Source: Temnothorax longispinosus (taxonomy: Eukaryota; Arthropoda; Insecta; Hymenoptera; Formicidae). From it: a DNA stretch of 64,000 nucleotides. Shown here piece after piece: positions 11,538-23,187 of this stretch. The position numbers and the translations under genes were made by a program. The stretch is taken from assembly GCF_030848805.1 (NCBI RefSeq), contig NC_092364.1, forward strand, positions 13,169,650-13,233,649, written 5' to 3'. The notes beneath the pieces were generated by a model, which did no database searches, was not told where the DNA came from, and saw nothing but the letters and a program-made list of their open reading frames with translations. Position 1 is the first letter of the stretch. Each line of letters starts with the position of its first letter.

Positions 11538-11819
11538 TCAAATGTATATAGGTGTTTCATGAATGTTACACTCAATTTGATAGTCATTTCGGTTCATCAA
11601 CGTAAATAAAAATAATGTATTTACTGATTTTACTTGTATTGCTACGTGTTTTCCATCAATAGCACCTATGCAGTGAGGAAGATTCCATTTTTCATTACAT
11701 TCATCCGCTATACGCAACCAGTCTTTTTGATGAATGATTTTGGTGTAGTAGGATCTTCGACAGATACTCGAAGTGTCCTTTGTCTTCAGTTTTGTCCTCA
11801 TTATTGAAGTTATTGTCAA
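11538..11819 (-). pseudogene. PIF/Harbinger (HARBI1-like) nuclease fragment
   Basis: The minus-strand frame contains KDWLRIADECNEKWNLPHC followed by IGAIDGKHVAIQ (about 11640-11720). The GAIDGKH motif holding the first catalytic aspartate is characteristic of the DDE_4 / HARBI1 nuclease. Only this block is present; the later catalytic motifs were not found. A donor-like GTAAAA follows the motif, so it may be one exon of a decayed element. It fits the TAA-flanked MITEs in the window, which such a transposase could have mobilised. Confidence 0.65.
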
Positions 11820-12359
11820 TTACATTGATAAAACTTACATCCCCAATTACTATTGTATTGTCAGTGATTATTCCATCATAATTCAGTTGCATGATAATTT
11901 TAACAAATTTCACTTTCTATCAGGGAAGCAGTTCTATAATTCTTCTTATCTAATCTAAATAAAAAAAAGAAAAGGAAGAAAATATGTATATGTATAATAT
12001 TACCTAAATACTAAATTTTACATCAATTTTGTGTGCTCGGTGATTTGCGTTGATACTTATCATAGTATGTCAATCAGAGACTCGAATTTCAGTTCGGTTC
12101 CGGTTATATGGTTTAATAAAACTTCAAGTAATTGTTCCAGTTTCAGTTTCGGTTTCTTAGTAAAGAAAATCGAAACCGTTAAAATTGAGGTCTATAATTT
12201 AAATACTAAATTTCACGTAATTAGACATTTTTCTCTGACAAATTACTAATTTTTTAAGCAATGAGTTATTCACTTTTGCTTAAATATTAATTTTTACGTA
12301 ATTAGTATTTTTTTGCTAATTAAATAAAAATTTAATTTGTTGTTAAGGCTGATTTATGC

Positions 12360-13230
12360 TGTATAATCGTTTGTGGCCGCTTGCCACTTACGCTGGGGCG
12401 TCGCGCGCCCTTCGCAGAGGATATGCCGGAGCGTGAGAAGGATCGACGAGTGATCTGAGAGACAGATATATGTAATAAATAGGTCGTTTATTCTATGTCC
12501 TATGATACAGATGTAGGTGTGTCAGTGTGTCGAAGAAGGCCCTGAGAAGGGCCGTTTGGGCTCTTCAGGTGCTGTGGTCTGGCCAGTGCTTCGTAGTCGA
12601 TGGCCTGGTGTACAGCATCTGCCCTCGATAAGGCGTCGGCTACGACATTGTCTTATCCTGACACATGTCATATGTCCGTGGTGAACTGAGCCGTATATTC
12701 GAAGCGTCGTGTCTGCCGTGGTGAGCTGCTTGGTAGGTGATGGCGGCAGAGGCGACAGGAGTGGAGGCACCGTCCATGATAGTTGAGGAGAAGTGTAGCG
12801 CCGGACTCTTACGTCCCACGTTGAGTGTGCGTGGAGGACGAGTCAGTCGTACCGGTGAGAGCTGGTTTCCCCGTGTGGCCAGGACGGTAGTCCAGGGGCC
12901 GTTGAGGGTGTCTCGTTGTCGGCAGGCGAAGTGGCGCAGCTTGTCTCGGCGGTGGCCGTAGCTTCGGCGGCGGCAAGGTGGCGGCGAGATGTAAGACTTC
13001 TCCTGGTCTTGGCGGTGAGCCTGCGAGCAGTCGATAGCTGCTTAGGCCGTCGCTGTGTGGCCTTTTATTCTTCCCTGTCGGGAAATGAAACGCGAGAAAG
13101 TCTGCCACCTATCGGCGGCACTTTCGTATAGCTTCGCGGGCCGTAGTCTGGCCCACGCGCTCGGCGCGTGATCGGTGGTCGCGCGCGCGGCGCGCGTACC
13201 ATTTCGATTGTGCGGTCGGAAGACCGCCAC
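12360..13230 (-). mobile_element. GC-rich Ty3/gypsy-like retrotransposon fragment
   Basis: This block is much richer in G+C than its surroundings. On the minus strand about 12735-12550 reads as the end of a Ty3/gypsy RNase H domain: AQFTTDI, HVSG and NVVADALSRADAVHQAI. Two in-frame stops interrupt it, so it is dead. Further upstream on the minus strand a gag-like start MDGASTPVASAA (about 12780) joins directly to the RNase H part, suggesting a large internal deletion. AATAAAAGG near 13065 could be an LTR promoter element. LTR boundaries were not resolved. Confidence 0.6.
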
Positions 13231-13239
13231 ATCGTTGAT

Positions 13240-14170
13240 TTAAGCCGTAATCCCTAAGAACTTTTCAAAAGACATTGGACAAGTTTTTATACTCTTTGAT
13301 TGCTGCTGAACGCATTTCCTCCCATGAGTTTAAGGATGTTTTATATAGTTAGGCAAAATGTGTAACGAAGTTGATGACAATTAATTTAATATCATACTCT
13401 GTGTACTCTTTCAAAGTTCGGGGCCAAATTTCAAATCGATTCACAATTTAGATAAAAAGTTATCAATTCTTGAATATCCGTTTTACAAAGGGTTTTACAG
13501 AGAAAAATGTAAACATTAAAAAATGTAACCAATATAATAATATTTTACACACAAGCAAATCATCAACAAACAAAAATATAGCAACAAAATTTGAAACAAT
13601 TTACAACAGATTTTTTTAAATTTTTTTCTTTGAAAAAAATAGTAGTAACAGTTATTTACAATCACTAAATCTACGTCTTTTACGTTCTATTAGATGTTCC
13701 GTAACTATTTATATACATTTTTTTGTCTTTGGATCTCTGGAGAATTAATATCAGAGTTTTTAATATTTCCTGCATACTTTTGGTTGGGACGGTACCTATA
13801 GAACATCCTTAAATTTCCGAATATTGCATAGGCATAATTTGAAGAATAGTCATTAATTGCAAAATTCAATGCTTGACTAAATTTTTTTGAGTACTTTATT
13901 TTGATGCATAGTACGAACCAAAGATATTTGAAAAATATCATTCAGCATCTTTTCTTTGTTCTTTATGTATTTTTTTATCGCTGTAGAACGCTTCTTCTCC
14001 CATGCATTTAAAATTTCAAATATTGTACCTATAAGCATCTGGTCAGTCATTAAGTGCAAGTGCTTCATCAAATTTTTTGGAGTACTTCAGTTTCGTGCAC
14101 AGTACGTATCAAAGATACCTGTAAAATACGTTTTATTAAAATTTTATTCAGATAAAATAAAAAGATAAAA
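13240..14170. other. No intact gene; duplicated transposon-like remnant
   Basis: Two diverged copies of a minus-strand coding-like block (about 13260-13345 and 13877-14071, with NAWEKKRSTAIKKYIK in the second) suggest an unidentified transposable-element protein. Otherwise AT-rich and featureless. Confidence 0.35.
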
Positions 14171-14287
14171 AAAAAATCGCATATTATCGCTTCTAGGCTT
14201 CATCGTTTTTCATTTTCAATTGCTTTGCAGTCATTCGAATTTGCTATATGGTGGAATAACTGGTTACACTTGAATAAGTAACACAGT

Positions 14288-14440
14288 AGCGCGATCAGAC
14301 GGAGTAGAAACGTTTTGTCTCGACGATATGTTCAGATATTTTCGAGCGAAACGTAATTTTACGTTTCTTAGGATATTTAAAATGGATCACGCCGTATGCG
14401 ATAAACTTCCGTTTAAATCGGCGAAACAGAACAGAGTGTT
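14288..14440. repeat. Dispersed repeat, GCGATCAGACGGAGTAG family
   Basis: Starts AGCGCGATCAGACGGAGTAG and continues through TTTTCGAGCGAAACGTA. Better preserved copies are inside each 3.1-kb tandem unit (for example about 33493-33655, 36640-36790 and 39766-39920), and shorter starts lie at 32181, 35323 and 38449. Confidence 0.65.
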
Positions 14441-14618
14441 TTTGTAGGGACACACTCTGTATATGAACATTATGTACACGCGCATTGTATGTATATGAAC
14501 ATATGCTCTCGGTGTTATTGATATTTTCATTTGACCGAAAGTGAATAATAAAAAATTACAAACTTTTACTATACATGTACTATTGATATTTACAATATAA
14601 AATGTACATATCCACATA

Positions 14619-14698
14619 TGGAGGGGTAAAAACTACAGTGGTGTAAGTCAAAAATTTTAAAATATTTGACTTACACTACTGTGGTTTTTATCCCTCCA
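14619..14698. mobile_element. 80-bp palindromic MITE with TA target, copy 2
   Basis: Almost a full palindrome: TGGAGGGGTAAAAACTACAG on the left and the complement on the right, flanked by TA (14617-14618 and 14699-14700). Same family as 11108-11264 without the central insert. Confidence 0.8.
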
Positions 14699-14701
14699 TA
14701 T

Positions 14702-17316
14702 ATGTACTGTTTGTATACATATATTTCTAATATAAAGCAATAAATATATTTATAGTAAATTTTTTCTCAAGTGTACAAAAACAATATTACAAATTTAAAA
14801 TTATGTCATTTTGAATGTTAAGAATGTAAAATGAGTTTCTCCATTTTTTATTACGGGTCTATTTTTGTGAGAACGCATTCAATATATTTTTTTCGTCTTT
14901 CCGGTTTTAATTTACAAATGATACATATGATACACGGAAAAAAATTTACTTGTTTCAAATAGATGAAAAAACGTGGTTACTTTCTTTTACGGAGTACATC
15001 CATATAGCGATGATACTTCGTCAGACAAGTACCGTGAAAGAAAAAAAGGACTAGCACGTCGGTGGCGAGCGCAAAGAAATCGTCTGCGCTGCACCGGCTG
15101 CACCGAAGCGACCGCGTGTCGTTGCATTCTTTCCGACTCTCTTTTCTCGACTTTTCTTACACGGTATTTAATTTGAGCGCAGATGAGTCGACGACGGCAA
15201 ACACGGAAATTGAAGAAGCACTCGGGAGCTTAAGCCGACGTCGGTCATTGACGGCTGCGCACGAGTCGCGCGATAGCAATCGGCCGCGTCTCTCTCCCTC
15301 CTTTTTCCCTTTCATTTCTCTGTTTCGACTGGCGCGATGCTCCGCATTCAGGAGTCATGATTGCACTTGTCAAAGAGCAAACAGTACCGACGGATCCTCG
15401 ACTTTGGCGAACACCTTGCACAAAGCTCAAATTCCGAATTGCTCTATAGTGGTGACCTCACTTGTACCAGCAGGTTCAACGAGGCTTTTGTCGTACCGCC
15501 TAACTTTCGGAAAATTCATAGAACGAGATCGCAAAACCGTGTAAACCGTGTCATTGATTTAATCCTTTCGTCTCAGTACTTCTTGTTAAACTTATTATAA
15601 TTTTTATCTTATAATCATAATAAATAAGTTTTCTTATTCAATTAATATTACTCCATTTTACTGAAAATCACTGGGAGATATGTAATATATTATTATTACT
15701 CTATTATTACTCTTTAATTTTTTATTTCATTCATGAATTAAACTCATGAAAAAAATGTGAATGATTTTCTCTCGCAAAAAGCACGGCTTAAATCTCGTGA
15801 AGATCTCAATATGTTTGTTAAAAATTGACAAATCTTCGTCAGGATGTTGACTTAATAATCAAATAAAAAATTAAAATGCGATCTCAGAACTTTAGCTTAC
15901 GTTTATTTTCACTAAGATATTAATTCCATTGTGCATAATGCATAATGCGTGTTATACCTAACTTCCTAAAATAATATAAGCGTGATTATACCGTGACTGA
16001 CAATGAGATTGCGACCATTGTTACAGATGGATAAACAATCGTTCCGATGTGTAAACGCTGATCCCTTCATTTTCCGCAATCAATCGCAATCTCAGCGCGT
16101 TTTATTATCAGCGCCATAATATTCATGGCACGGATAACTAATTAGTCGGGCAAAGACAAAGTCAAAGAGTTTTCCGGGAATAAAACTTTCTCTCTCTCTC
16201 TCCATCACGAGAATAAATTACGCGGGAAAGACGCTCTTAGAGCAATGCAAAGAAATTCTGAAGAAATGTGCGGATGCAAAATTAGCTCCGCTTCTGCTGC
16301 ATGCGAAAAAACGAGGACATAATTAATTTATGAAACGCGAATTAAACAGGAAAAATATGCAATTGCTTAATGCTACTTCTTAGAATTAGCGGGATGGAAA
16401 TGAAGATCTCTAATGAACGAAAAGAGAATACAAAGTCAAAAAATTAACGCTCCCCAACATTAATTTTACACATCTTTCGCAAGTTGTAGTTGCATATCTT
16501 TACAGATTTTACTATTCTAACTAATTGTAAAATAAGTAAAATAATTTTATGTTTCCAAGCTTCTCCAAACTCCTTAGTTGGAGGGATAATAATAAAATGA
16601 GTAGAACTTATCGGTTTCACGTAATAATAATAGAAGAAAAAAATATCAATTTGAGGCGAATAAGTGTGTGCCTGACTGTAGTTTGCGAGGAACATGCAAG
16701 TATGCCAGGATCGATTTCACGACCTAATTTCTATATATGAAACCCGAAGGATCGGCTACGGAATTAAGGCCGTGCGGCGTTCCTACATCGCGCAATTTCC
16801 TCTCCGACGCCTTTCCACCGCCAATTTCTGCGAATTTCTACACTATGCCGTCTAGAAGCTGAAAGGATCTCTAATTTTCTGTTGCATGAATGGCCTTTAT
16901 TTCCGGTTACCTTCTAAGAGAAACGGCAGATCTCTCGCGAGGTGTTAAAGGATTATGCAAGAGTAAACGAAAGATACCGAGTATAAACAATGCGAATATT
17001 CATTGTTTTAATTGTCCTTTTCATAAATCATGATTTATGGCCGTAGAGCAACGGAATGCATCTCGGAAAAAGCAGAAACGTTTCCACGTTTTATGTCTTG
17101 CGTCGTATCAACGATATTTATTTTCTACGGCAGACGAAAATCCACGTATCATCTCTGGACATTATAGTACGAGAACGATAAATCATCAGCGTTTTAATTA
17201 TTTCATTTCACGGTGGACGCGGATAAATCACTTCGGGCGTGAGTTCGCGCGCACGTTGTTTAATTTTCCGTGGTCTTATAATTACTCGCTCACTACCTTT
17301 CCGGCCGAACTTTTTT

Positions 17317-17354
<38 letters not shown>

Positions 17355-18110
17355 CCTTTCCTCCGTTTGCCTTATTGTCTTCCGTACCTACCCAACAACG
17401 AAGCCGCACGCTGGGAAAATGTCCCTTTAAATAATGTAAAGTGTTTCTGAATAATGCATGCCGAGTAGACTCGCGGAATCGCGCGCGCGTTCTCTCTCTC
17501 TCTCTCTACGCTAAGGAAGGATGGAAGAAGGTAGATACGACGAACGGTGTAAGTACCGCGTACCGCATTAACAATTTAAGCTACATTATACGCCGACGTA
17601 AGTGCGTCCTAGTCAGATGTTACGCCCGCGGAACAGAAAGCCCATGTCGGTGCTCTCTCGTAGTTTTAATCAGGATTAGAGAGGCGGGCGAACGATTACT
17701 CGATTCATCGACTCGACGGATTCTACACTACCGCGCTCGTTAATCAGTGCCGCTGCGCTCGCCGCTCGGATTTTGGATTTGCGTGCCCATTACCCTGCGA
17801 TCTATCGGTCTAAAGATTACGTATTACCCAATACAGCGTCTGATATCTCAAAATTGCATATGGAATTACACGTATGGAGCTCCGAACTTTTCCGCGAGGA
17901 ATTTCGAGACGTGAGAAACGCTGATTGGCTCCAAATCGTCGAGCGACCAGACTACTGGTCGCAGTACGAGCGATCACGCGATGTACACCTGTGGTCCGGG
18001 CGCGAGCGAAAACACAAAAAAAAAACGGGGGAAAGGCAAATAAACGCGTTTTGGAGCAAATCGAGCGTTCTCGAATATTCCCAACGCTCGCTTTCACTTT
18101 TTGAGCGTTA
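14702..18110. other. 3.4 kb without recognised genes
   Basis: Lower repeat content than the rest of the window. It includes a TC-rich microsatellite at about 17318-17355 and GC-richer parts near 15050-15500 and 17440-18060. The open frames in these parts have no family features or consistent splice sites. The stretch could hold untranslated exons or regulatory DNA, but nothing specific can be shown. Confidence 0.5.
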
Positions 18111-18112
18111 AG

Positions 18113-18417
18113 GCCGGTTTTCACACGCAATGATTAGTGGCGCCAACTGACTGGCATTCATTGGCGCCAGAACCGACTAGCAAACTCACAAGTATTTACA
18201 CAGTGATTGGCGTATACTATGGAAAATATTTAACATTTATTAAACACACAGTAAATGACAGCAAGCATATAACCTCCAAATTTGAGGTTATATGCTTTGG
18301 CCAATAACCGCCAGTAAACGCCACATTACTAGCGCCAGTTTGTATCAAGTGTTTACACTTGCATTTTTACTGGCGTTAGTCGACTGGCGCCACCAATCAT
18401 TGCGTGTGAAAACCGGT
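18113..18417. mobile_element. 305-bp MITE with long terminal inverted repeats
   Basis: Ends contain CCGGTTTTCACACGCAATGA and its complement, and the arms continue with GGCGCCA-rich words. TTA lies on both sides (about 18110-18112 and 18415-18417). A smaller perfect hairpin (GCATATAACCTC with its complement) lies at about 18265-18297. Confidence 0.7.
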
Positions 18418-18468
18418 TACATACATTGAATATCAATTGAATATTAAACTGAATGAAGATATGCACAT

Positions 18469-18768
18469 TTACCGTATTTCAGTCATCGTATGTTCCCTCT
18501 CAAATCGATATTGTTCTGATATTTTTCTTAATTTTATTTCGTCCAATTTTGTATGATTAAACTTAAGAATTTTTACGAACATTAATTTTGCAAAATCTTC
18601 TAATTCTTCGAATACATCAGGTACTGTAGAAGTGGACACACTCCACGTAGTCCACTTCTCTGCCAATTGGGTAGCTTTCGTCTCCCAAACCGACTTTAAA
18701 TTCGAGAGAGGGTACGTTTCTCTATGTTTGTATTTGAACCATTCGTTCCATTTTATATTATCTAACAT
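18469..18768 (-). CDS. Unidentified exon, intact member of a tandem pair
   Basis: The minus-strand frame starts MLDNIKWNEWFKYKHRETYP directly after an acceptor-like TTGTTTTCAG and runs about 99 codons to EHTMTEIR, next to a donor-like GTAAAT. It is rich in charged residues and tryptophan, and no known domain is recognised. A diverged copy lies just to the right (18893-19213) and a zinc-finger-like exon further right on the same strand. Together they look like parts of one gene or transposon. Confidence 0.35.
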   Translation of the reverse strand: MLDNIKWNEWFKYKHRETYPLSNLKSVWETKATQLAEKWTTWSVSTSTVPDVFEELEDFAKLMFVKILKFNHTKLDEIKLRKISEQYRFEREHTMTEIR

Positions 18769-18892
18769 CTGAAAACAACATAAAATTCATTATTTTTAAT
18801 GCTAAAAATATATGAATACCTATACGAATATACACATTTATGAAAAAGGTGTTACCTCCTTTTTATAATAAAAATATAGATTGAATATTAAA

Positions 18893-19213
18893 CTGAATGA
18901 AGATTTGCATATTTACCGCATTTCAGTCATCGTATGTTCTCTATTAAATTTATATTGATCTAATATTTTTTAAATTTTTTTTGTCCAGTTCTGGGTGATA
19001 TTTAATAAGACATTGTAGAAACAATATTTTCACAAAATCGATAAATGCTTCAGGATAATCAGGTACTTTCTGATATGATATATTCCAAGTAACCCACTTC
19101 CTTGCTTGAGACACTTTGTTTTCTATGCGGACAATCTCAGCTCGAAGAGATTCTCGATAGGTTGAGATTCTATATCAAAGAACCACTTTTGCAATTGCAT
19201 ATCATCTAACATC
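18893..19213 (-). pseudogene. Decayed tandem copy of the 18469-18768 exon
   Basis: The same exon with the same flanks (TTGAATATTAAACTGAATGA is shared) but with several in-frame stops. It starts MLDDMQLQKWFF after an acceptor-like CAG. The period to the intact copy is about 430 bp. Confidence 0.5.
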
Positions 19214-19299
19214 TAAAAACAGCATAAAAATATATCAATAGCGATGAATATGTTGATTCATTGAAAGCAAACTGTAGATGATCAGGTATTGGATATAGC

Positions 19300-19480
19300 T
19301 CTTTTAATAAATTGAATGCTTATCATGACCTTTTTCCTTAATATGGATTCTGATATCTCGAGCTTTGTGTGTTTTGGATACTTTAAAATTTTGGAAATTT
19401 TTTGGACAAATGGAACACGTTACTTCTGTTCTTTCGGGATTTGGTTCAAACCATGTGTTCGCCTGACGTTTTATATATAA
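19300..19480 (-). CDS. Zinc-finger-like exon (C2H2/BED type)
   Basis: Minus-strand reading gives WFEPNPERTEVTCSICPKNF followed by histidines in KTHKARDIRIHIKEKGHDKH. The spacing C-x2-C then H/H fits a BED or C2H2 finger of the kind found in transposon proteins and their derivatives. A stop follows shortly after. It lies upstream of the duplicated exons on the same strand. Confidence 0.35.
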
Positions 19481-19519
19481 TTTTTCTTGATTTCATTATA
19501 ATTTGGCAAAGCTCTGTAT

Positions 19520-20235
19520 TGTTCGGTTTGAAACACTATATGTAACACTAAGCGCGATACAGAAATCGCGTTAACAACCGTTTGAAAAACTGCTTACAAA
19601 GGTGTAAATATGGATATACGTATAATCTTTTGCCCAACATATTATTAAGTACATATTTACATTTATCTAAGGTTTAGGTAATAATTTATTACTAATAAAT
19701 AATTAAACCATACTCTCTTTTCGACTAGTTTAGTCTATGAAACGCTCTCTTATGAAATGATATTTCTTGACTCGTACATGTGTTCCTTTTTCTTTAAGAA
19801 AATAACGTGTGTATAAATAAATATAAAGAAAACATATAAGTAATAAAATATTAAGAAAATTTTTTAGAAATACTTTTTTAGAAATGTGAATAGTTAATGA
19901 TTCTATTGTCAGATTAAAAAAAAATTGTTTTTTTTTAGTTTCAACTTATTTGAATTTATATAAAGATACCGGCTTTCTTCTAAAAATTAAAACACTTAAG
20001 AAGCACCTAACAACGAACGATAGACTTAAGTCTAATTTAAATATTTTTGAACTATTTGTGATTTCTTTTATTTCTGCATTTTATTGGTTTTCTAATTTTT
20101 TATGTCCATTTATGACATCAATGTGTAACGCTAATGTTATCTGTTTCTTTTTAAGACAGTGTTATTACATGTTATACGCATTATTCTACCGATTGTATGA
20201 CGTACGAAATATATCTTTTTGATTTATATGACTTG
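19520..20235. other. No gene recognised
   Basis: AT-rich DNA. The 90-codon frame at 19950-20222 has only simple hydrophobic composition and no family signature. Confidence 0.4.
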
Positions 20236-20239
20236 CTTT

Positions 20240-20770
20240 GATGTCGGTGAAGTTGACATATCATTTTCTAGCAGATAAAGAATAAAAGAGTTCTTCTCGC
20301 ATACAGTCGAGTTCTATAGTTCCTGATACTTTTTAGTAATAGTTCTGATGATTTTACCCAAAAAACAGTCGATCGAAAAAATAATTTGCTAACTTCCCGT
20401 AGCAGATCATTTTCTAGCAGAAAAAAAATAAAAGAGTTCCTCTCGCATGTCGAGTTCTATAGTTTTTGATACTTTTTAGCGATAGTTCTGGTAATTTTGC
20501 AAAAAAAATCCATTGAAAGAAATCATCATCAAAACTTACGCAAATGATGTTCACGGCAGATCTTCGAAGTTGAATATTTTCTTAACTAGTGACCGGATTG
20601 TTTTCGATTATAGAAATTTCTTTCACAATTCTTAGAGTTCTACTAAAAAACGGAACTCTTATCAGAACGTCTAGAATTTTCAAAAAAAAATGTTATGCGG
20701 ACTTAGTCGAATTTCACACGTTGCATCCTCGAAGTCGAATATTTTTTTAACTAGCCATTAAGAAGTTAAT
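20240..20770. repeat. Diverged relative of the foldback element at 104-2232
   Basis: Begins TGTCGGTGAAGTTGACATAT, close to the foldback terminus, and carries GTTCTATAGTTCCTGATA and AACTTCCCGTAGCAGATC twice. A reverse-complement match to part of it lies at 26140-26260. Confidence 0.6.
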
Positions 20771-21630
20771 AATATTATGTCTTGCTGAACATTTAGAAAT
20801 TAAGTTAAAAGTATCAATACTCGGACACGCGTACCTATATCTGGACACCTTTATTATTCATAAGTATAACGCGAATTAAAATAAAAAATAAAAATATTTT
20901 TTTTGTAGTTTGAAACTTTAGTTATGGTATCTAAACGTTTATTTTCATAAATTTATATTTTTTTAAAGGTATCCAGGCATAGGTACGTGTCCAGGCATTG
21001 GTACATTTACCTACTCTTAAGTGTCCGGGTATTGGTACCTTTATACTTTCATTGGATCTGAAAATTAAGTAATTTCCCTCCGCACAAGCCGAAATAATTA
21101 ATAAGATATTTATGATGTTCACGAAAGAGTACTTTTCAATGAAAAGTAGATTACAGCGGATATACTATATAAGAATAGTTCGAGCTTGTGAACATATCGT
21201 TTTGTTAATGATACTATGTAAATGTAATTTTCAAAAAAGGTAAAAAACGGCGCCAAGTACACTTTTATCATATACATGAATGATACGCGAGATTTATTTA
21301 CGTGACAAGTTAAACGTCTGTTGTTTTTATTTTGTATACATTGAGTATAATTATGTATTTTTCTTTTGATATTTAAAGGCGCACATTATATTATCGGTTG
21401 AAGTTCGGCCAAATCTGTTTGGCCGAAACGGTCGTTTATTATAAGTTTTAATACGATATCGTAACACGCGATTTGGCATAAAAACGTGAACTTTCATTAC
21501 CGCAGAGAGAAAAAGAGATTCTAAAAATCTCGAGATCCCCCATGTACATGGATTTTTACGTAAATTTAACATTGTAATGACTTAACGCATTTTTATTTTT
21601 CGACATCTTCTTTCTATATTTCTAAAGGGT
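20771..21630. other. No gene recognised
   Basis: Contains short repeated words around GGTATCCAGGCATAGGTACG and GTGTCCGGGTATTGGTACC (20820-21045), otherwise AT-rich non-coding sequence. Confidence 0.4.
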
Positions 21631-21639
21631 GTAAAAAAG

Positions 21640-22125
21640 AATGGTGCACGGAAAGGACAGTTTTGCTGAAGTATCTAAAATTTAACTAGATACAGATCTG
21701 AAAAATAATTTTGTTGCATCATCAAAATAATTATGTAAAACATTCAAACTGATTACAAAAATATCAAAATTTTACAGCAATATCATCGTACTTCTGCGAC
21801 CTACTATAATTATTTTAATGGTGCAACAAAGTTATTTTTAAACAGAAAACTGTTCTTTCCGTATATGTATAGATTAAGGGCATGTATTTCCATGATGCGT
21901 GAATAAGAAACTCTGCATATCTGAAAATGATTTTGTTGGTCCATCAAAATAATTATGTAGAACTTAAACTGATTGTTAAAATGTCAAAATTTTTTACAGA
22001 ATCATCATATTTCAGCGACTTACTATAATTATTTTAATGGTGTAACAAAATTATTTTCAGATCTGTATATCTGGCTAAATTTTTAGATATTTAGCAAAAC
22101 CGTTCTTTCCGGGCACACATTTTTA
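21640..22125. mobile_element. Inverted-repeat element of about 485 bp
   Basis: The left end GTGCACGGAAAGGACAGTTTT and the right end TTCTTTCCGGGCACA are complementary over about 20 bp, and the arms share AATAATTTTGTTGC-type blocks. Internally two similar halves (21640-21865 and 21900-22125) repeat in the same order, each itself palindromic, so this looks like a doubled MITE. Confidence 0.6.
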
Positions 22126-22401
22126 TCAGGGTCTATATATCGCTAATATATATCACTAATGTAAAATACACATAAAAGAAGCCAGTTGTTGCCATTTGTA
22201 CACGCATTAATTTAATAATTTTTTCGTCTGAACGTTGTTGGAATATTATCGAATTATTAGAGAATCTTAATATCTTGAGTTCGACTGATTGAGATTCAGC
22301 GGAAAGGCAAATATGTATAATATATGAGAAGCTTGAAGAAGTGCAGGATGTCTCTACTGAGATTACCCGGAAAGGAACAGACAGTATCTGAACATTTTTA
22401 A

Positions 22402-22564
22402 TCCTTTAGGAGCCTGTGTACATAATTATGTACTAAACAAAAAACAAAAAACTAAAAAAATTAAAAAAGAACTAAAAAACTTTTATCAGGGACGTCTTTT
22501 AAGACTATACCTTATAAATTATAACATTTTACTCCAACGGGATCGATGTGTGGCCCCTAAAGGG
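22402..22564. mobile_element. 163-bp piggyBac-type MITE with TTAA target
   Basis: Ends TCCTTTAGGAGCC and the complement of CCCTTTAGGGGCC, each flanked by TTAA (22398-22401 and 22565-22568). It lies about 600 bp upstream of the T-box reading frame. Confidence 0.65.
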
Positions 22565-23187
22565 TTAAAGAAAGAGAAAGTTACGACAAATGGATTAATA
22601 ACGCGTAATAAGTTAATATTTATTTTAACTGGCTCAATAGATTAGTGTGATTGTGGCATTTAAAATTATCACGTGAACGTTATTTGTTACCTTATATATT
22701 ATCTTTTGTGAATCGCGGCAGAAAGGACAAAAAGTTCATTTACACATAGCTGTCTTATGTGTTGGCGCCGAACGACCGACGACACATATAGTTCGCCTAG
22801 TTTCGGCGGATTGCACTGATCCCGTTTTGTGGTAGGTCACTGGTAGGCGAGAATCGGTCGTTCCAGTTTCATTCTACAACTGCACGTGATTTCGACGTTT
22901 GTTCTGAGCATTTCCGTGTTTGCCTTATACCTTACACCGACGGTGTCGGAGAAGAAACGTCGATCATCGGAGATGTTTCTTTATGATCCAAACAACGCAT
23001 TGATGCTCCTGGAACTGAATATGCAACAGCATCGCTATTCTTCGCGCAGTCACCGATCGTTCTACAACGTAAATTAGGTGAGAAGATGCATTCAAGCGAA
23101 TGGGTATTTCAACCTCCATTGCTGCGCGGAATCAACGTGGAGCTGCTTAATTGAAACCTCTGGCAACAATTCTACGAGAATACAAAA

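Noticed and set aside
15062..15544. 160-codon open frame in a GC-richer stretch
   Set aside because: Overlapping frames in other phases, no splice context, no recognisable domain, serine/arginine-rich composition expected from base composition.
17037..18130. Several overlapping frames of 100-137 codons on both strands
   Set aside because: They run through a TC microsatellite and low-complexity DNA and have no family features.
22886..23077. 63-codon frame just before the T-box gene with a hydrophobic start like a signal peptide
   Set aside because: It is out of frame with the T domain and has no splice link. A transcription factor would not have a signal peptide.
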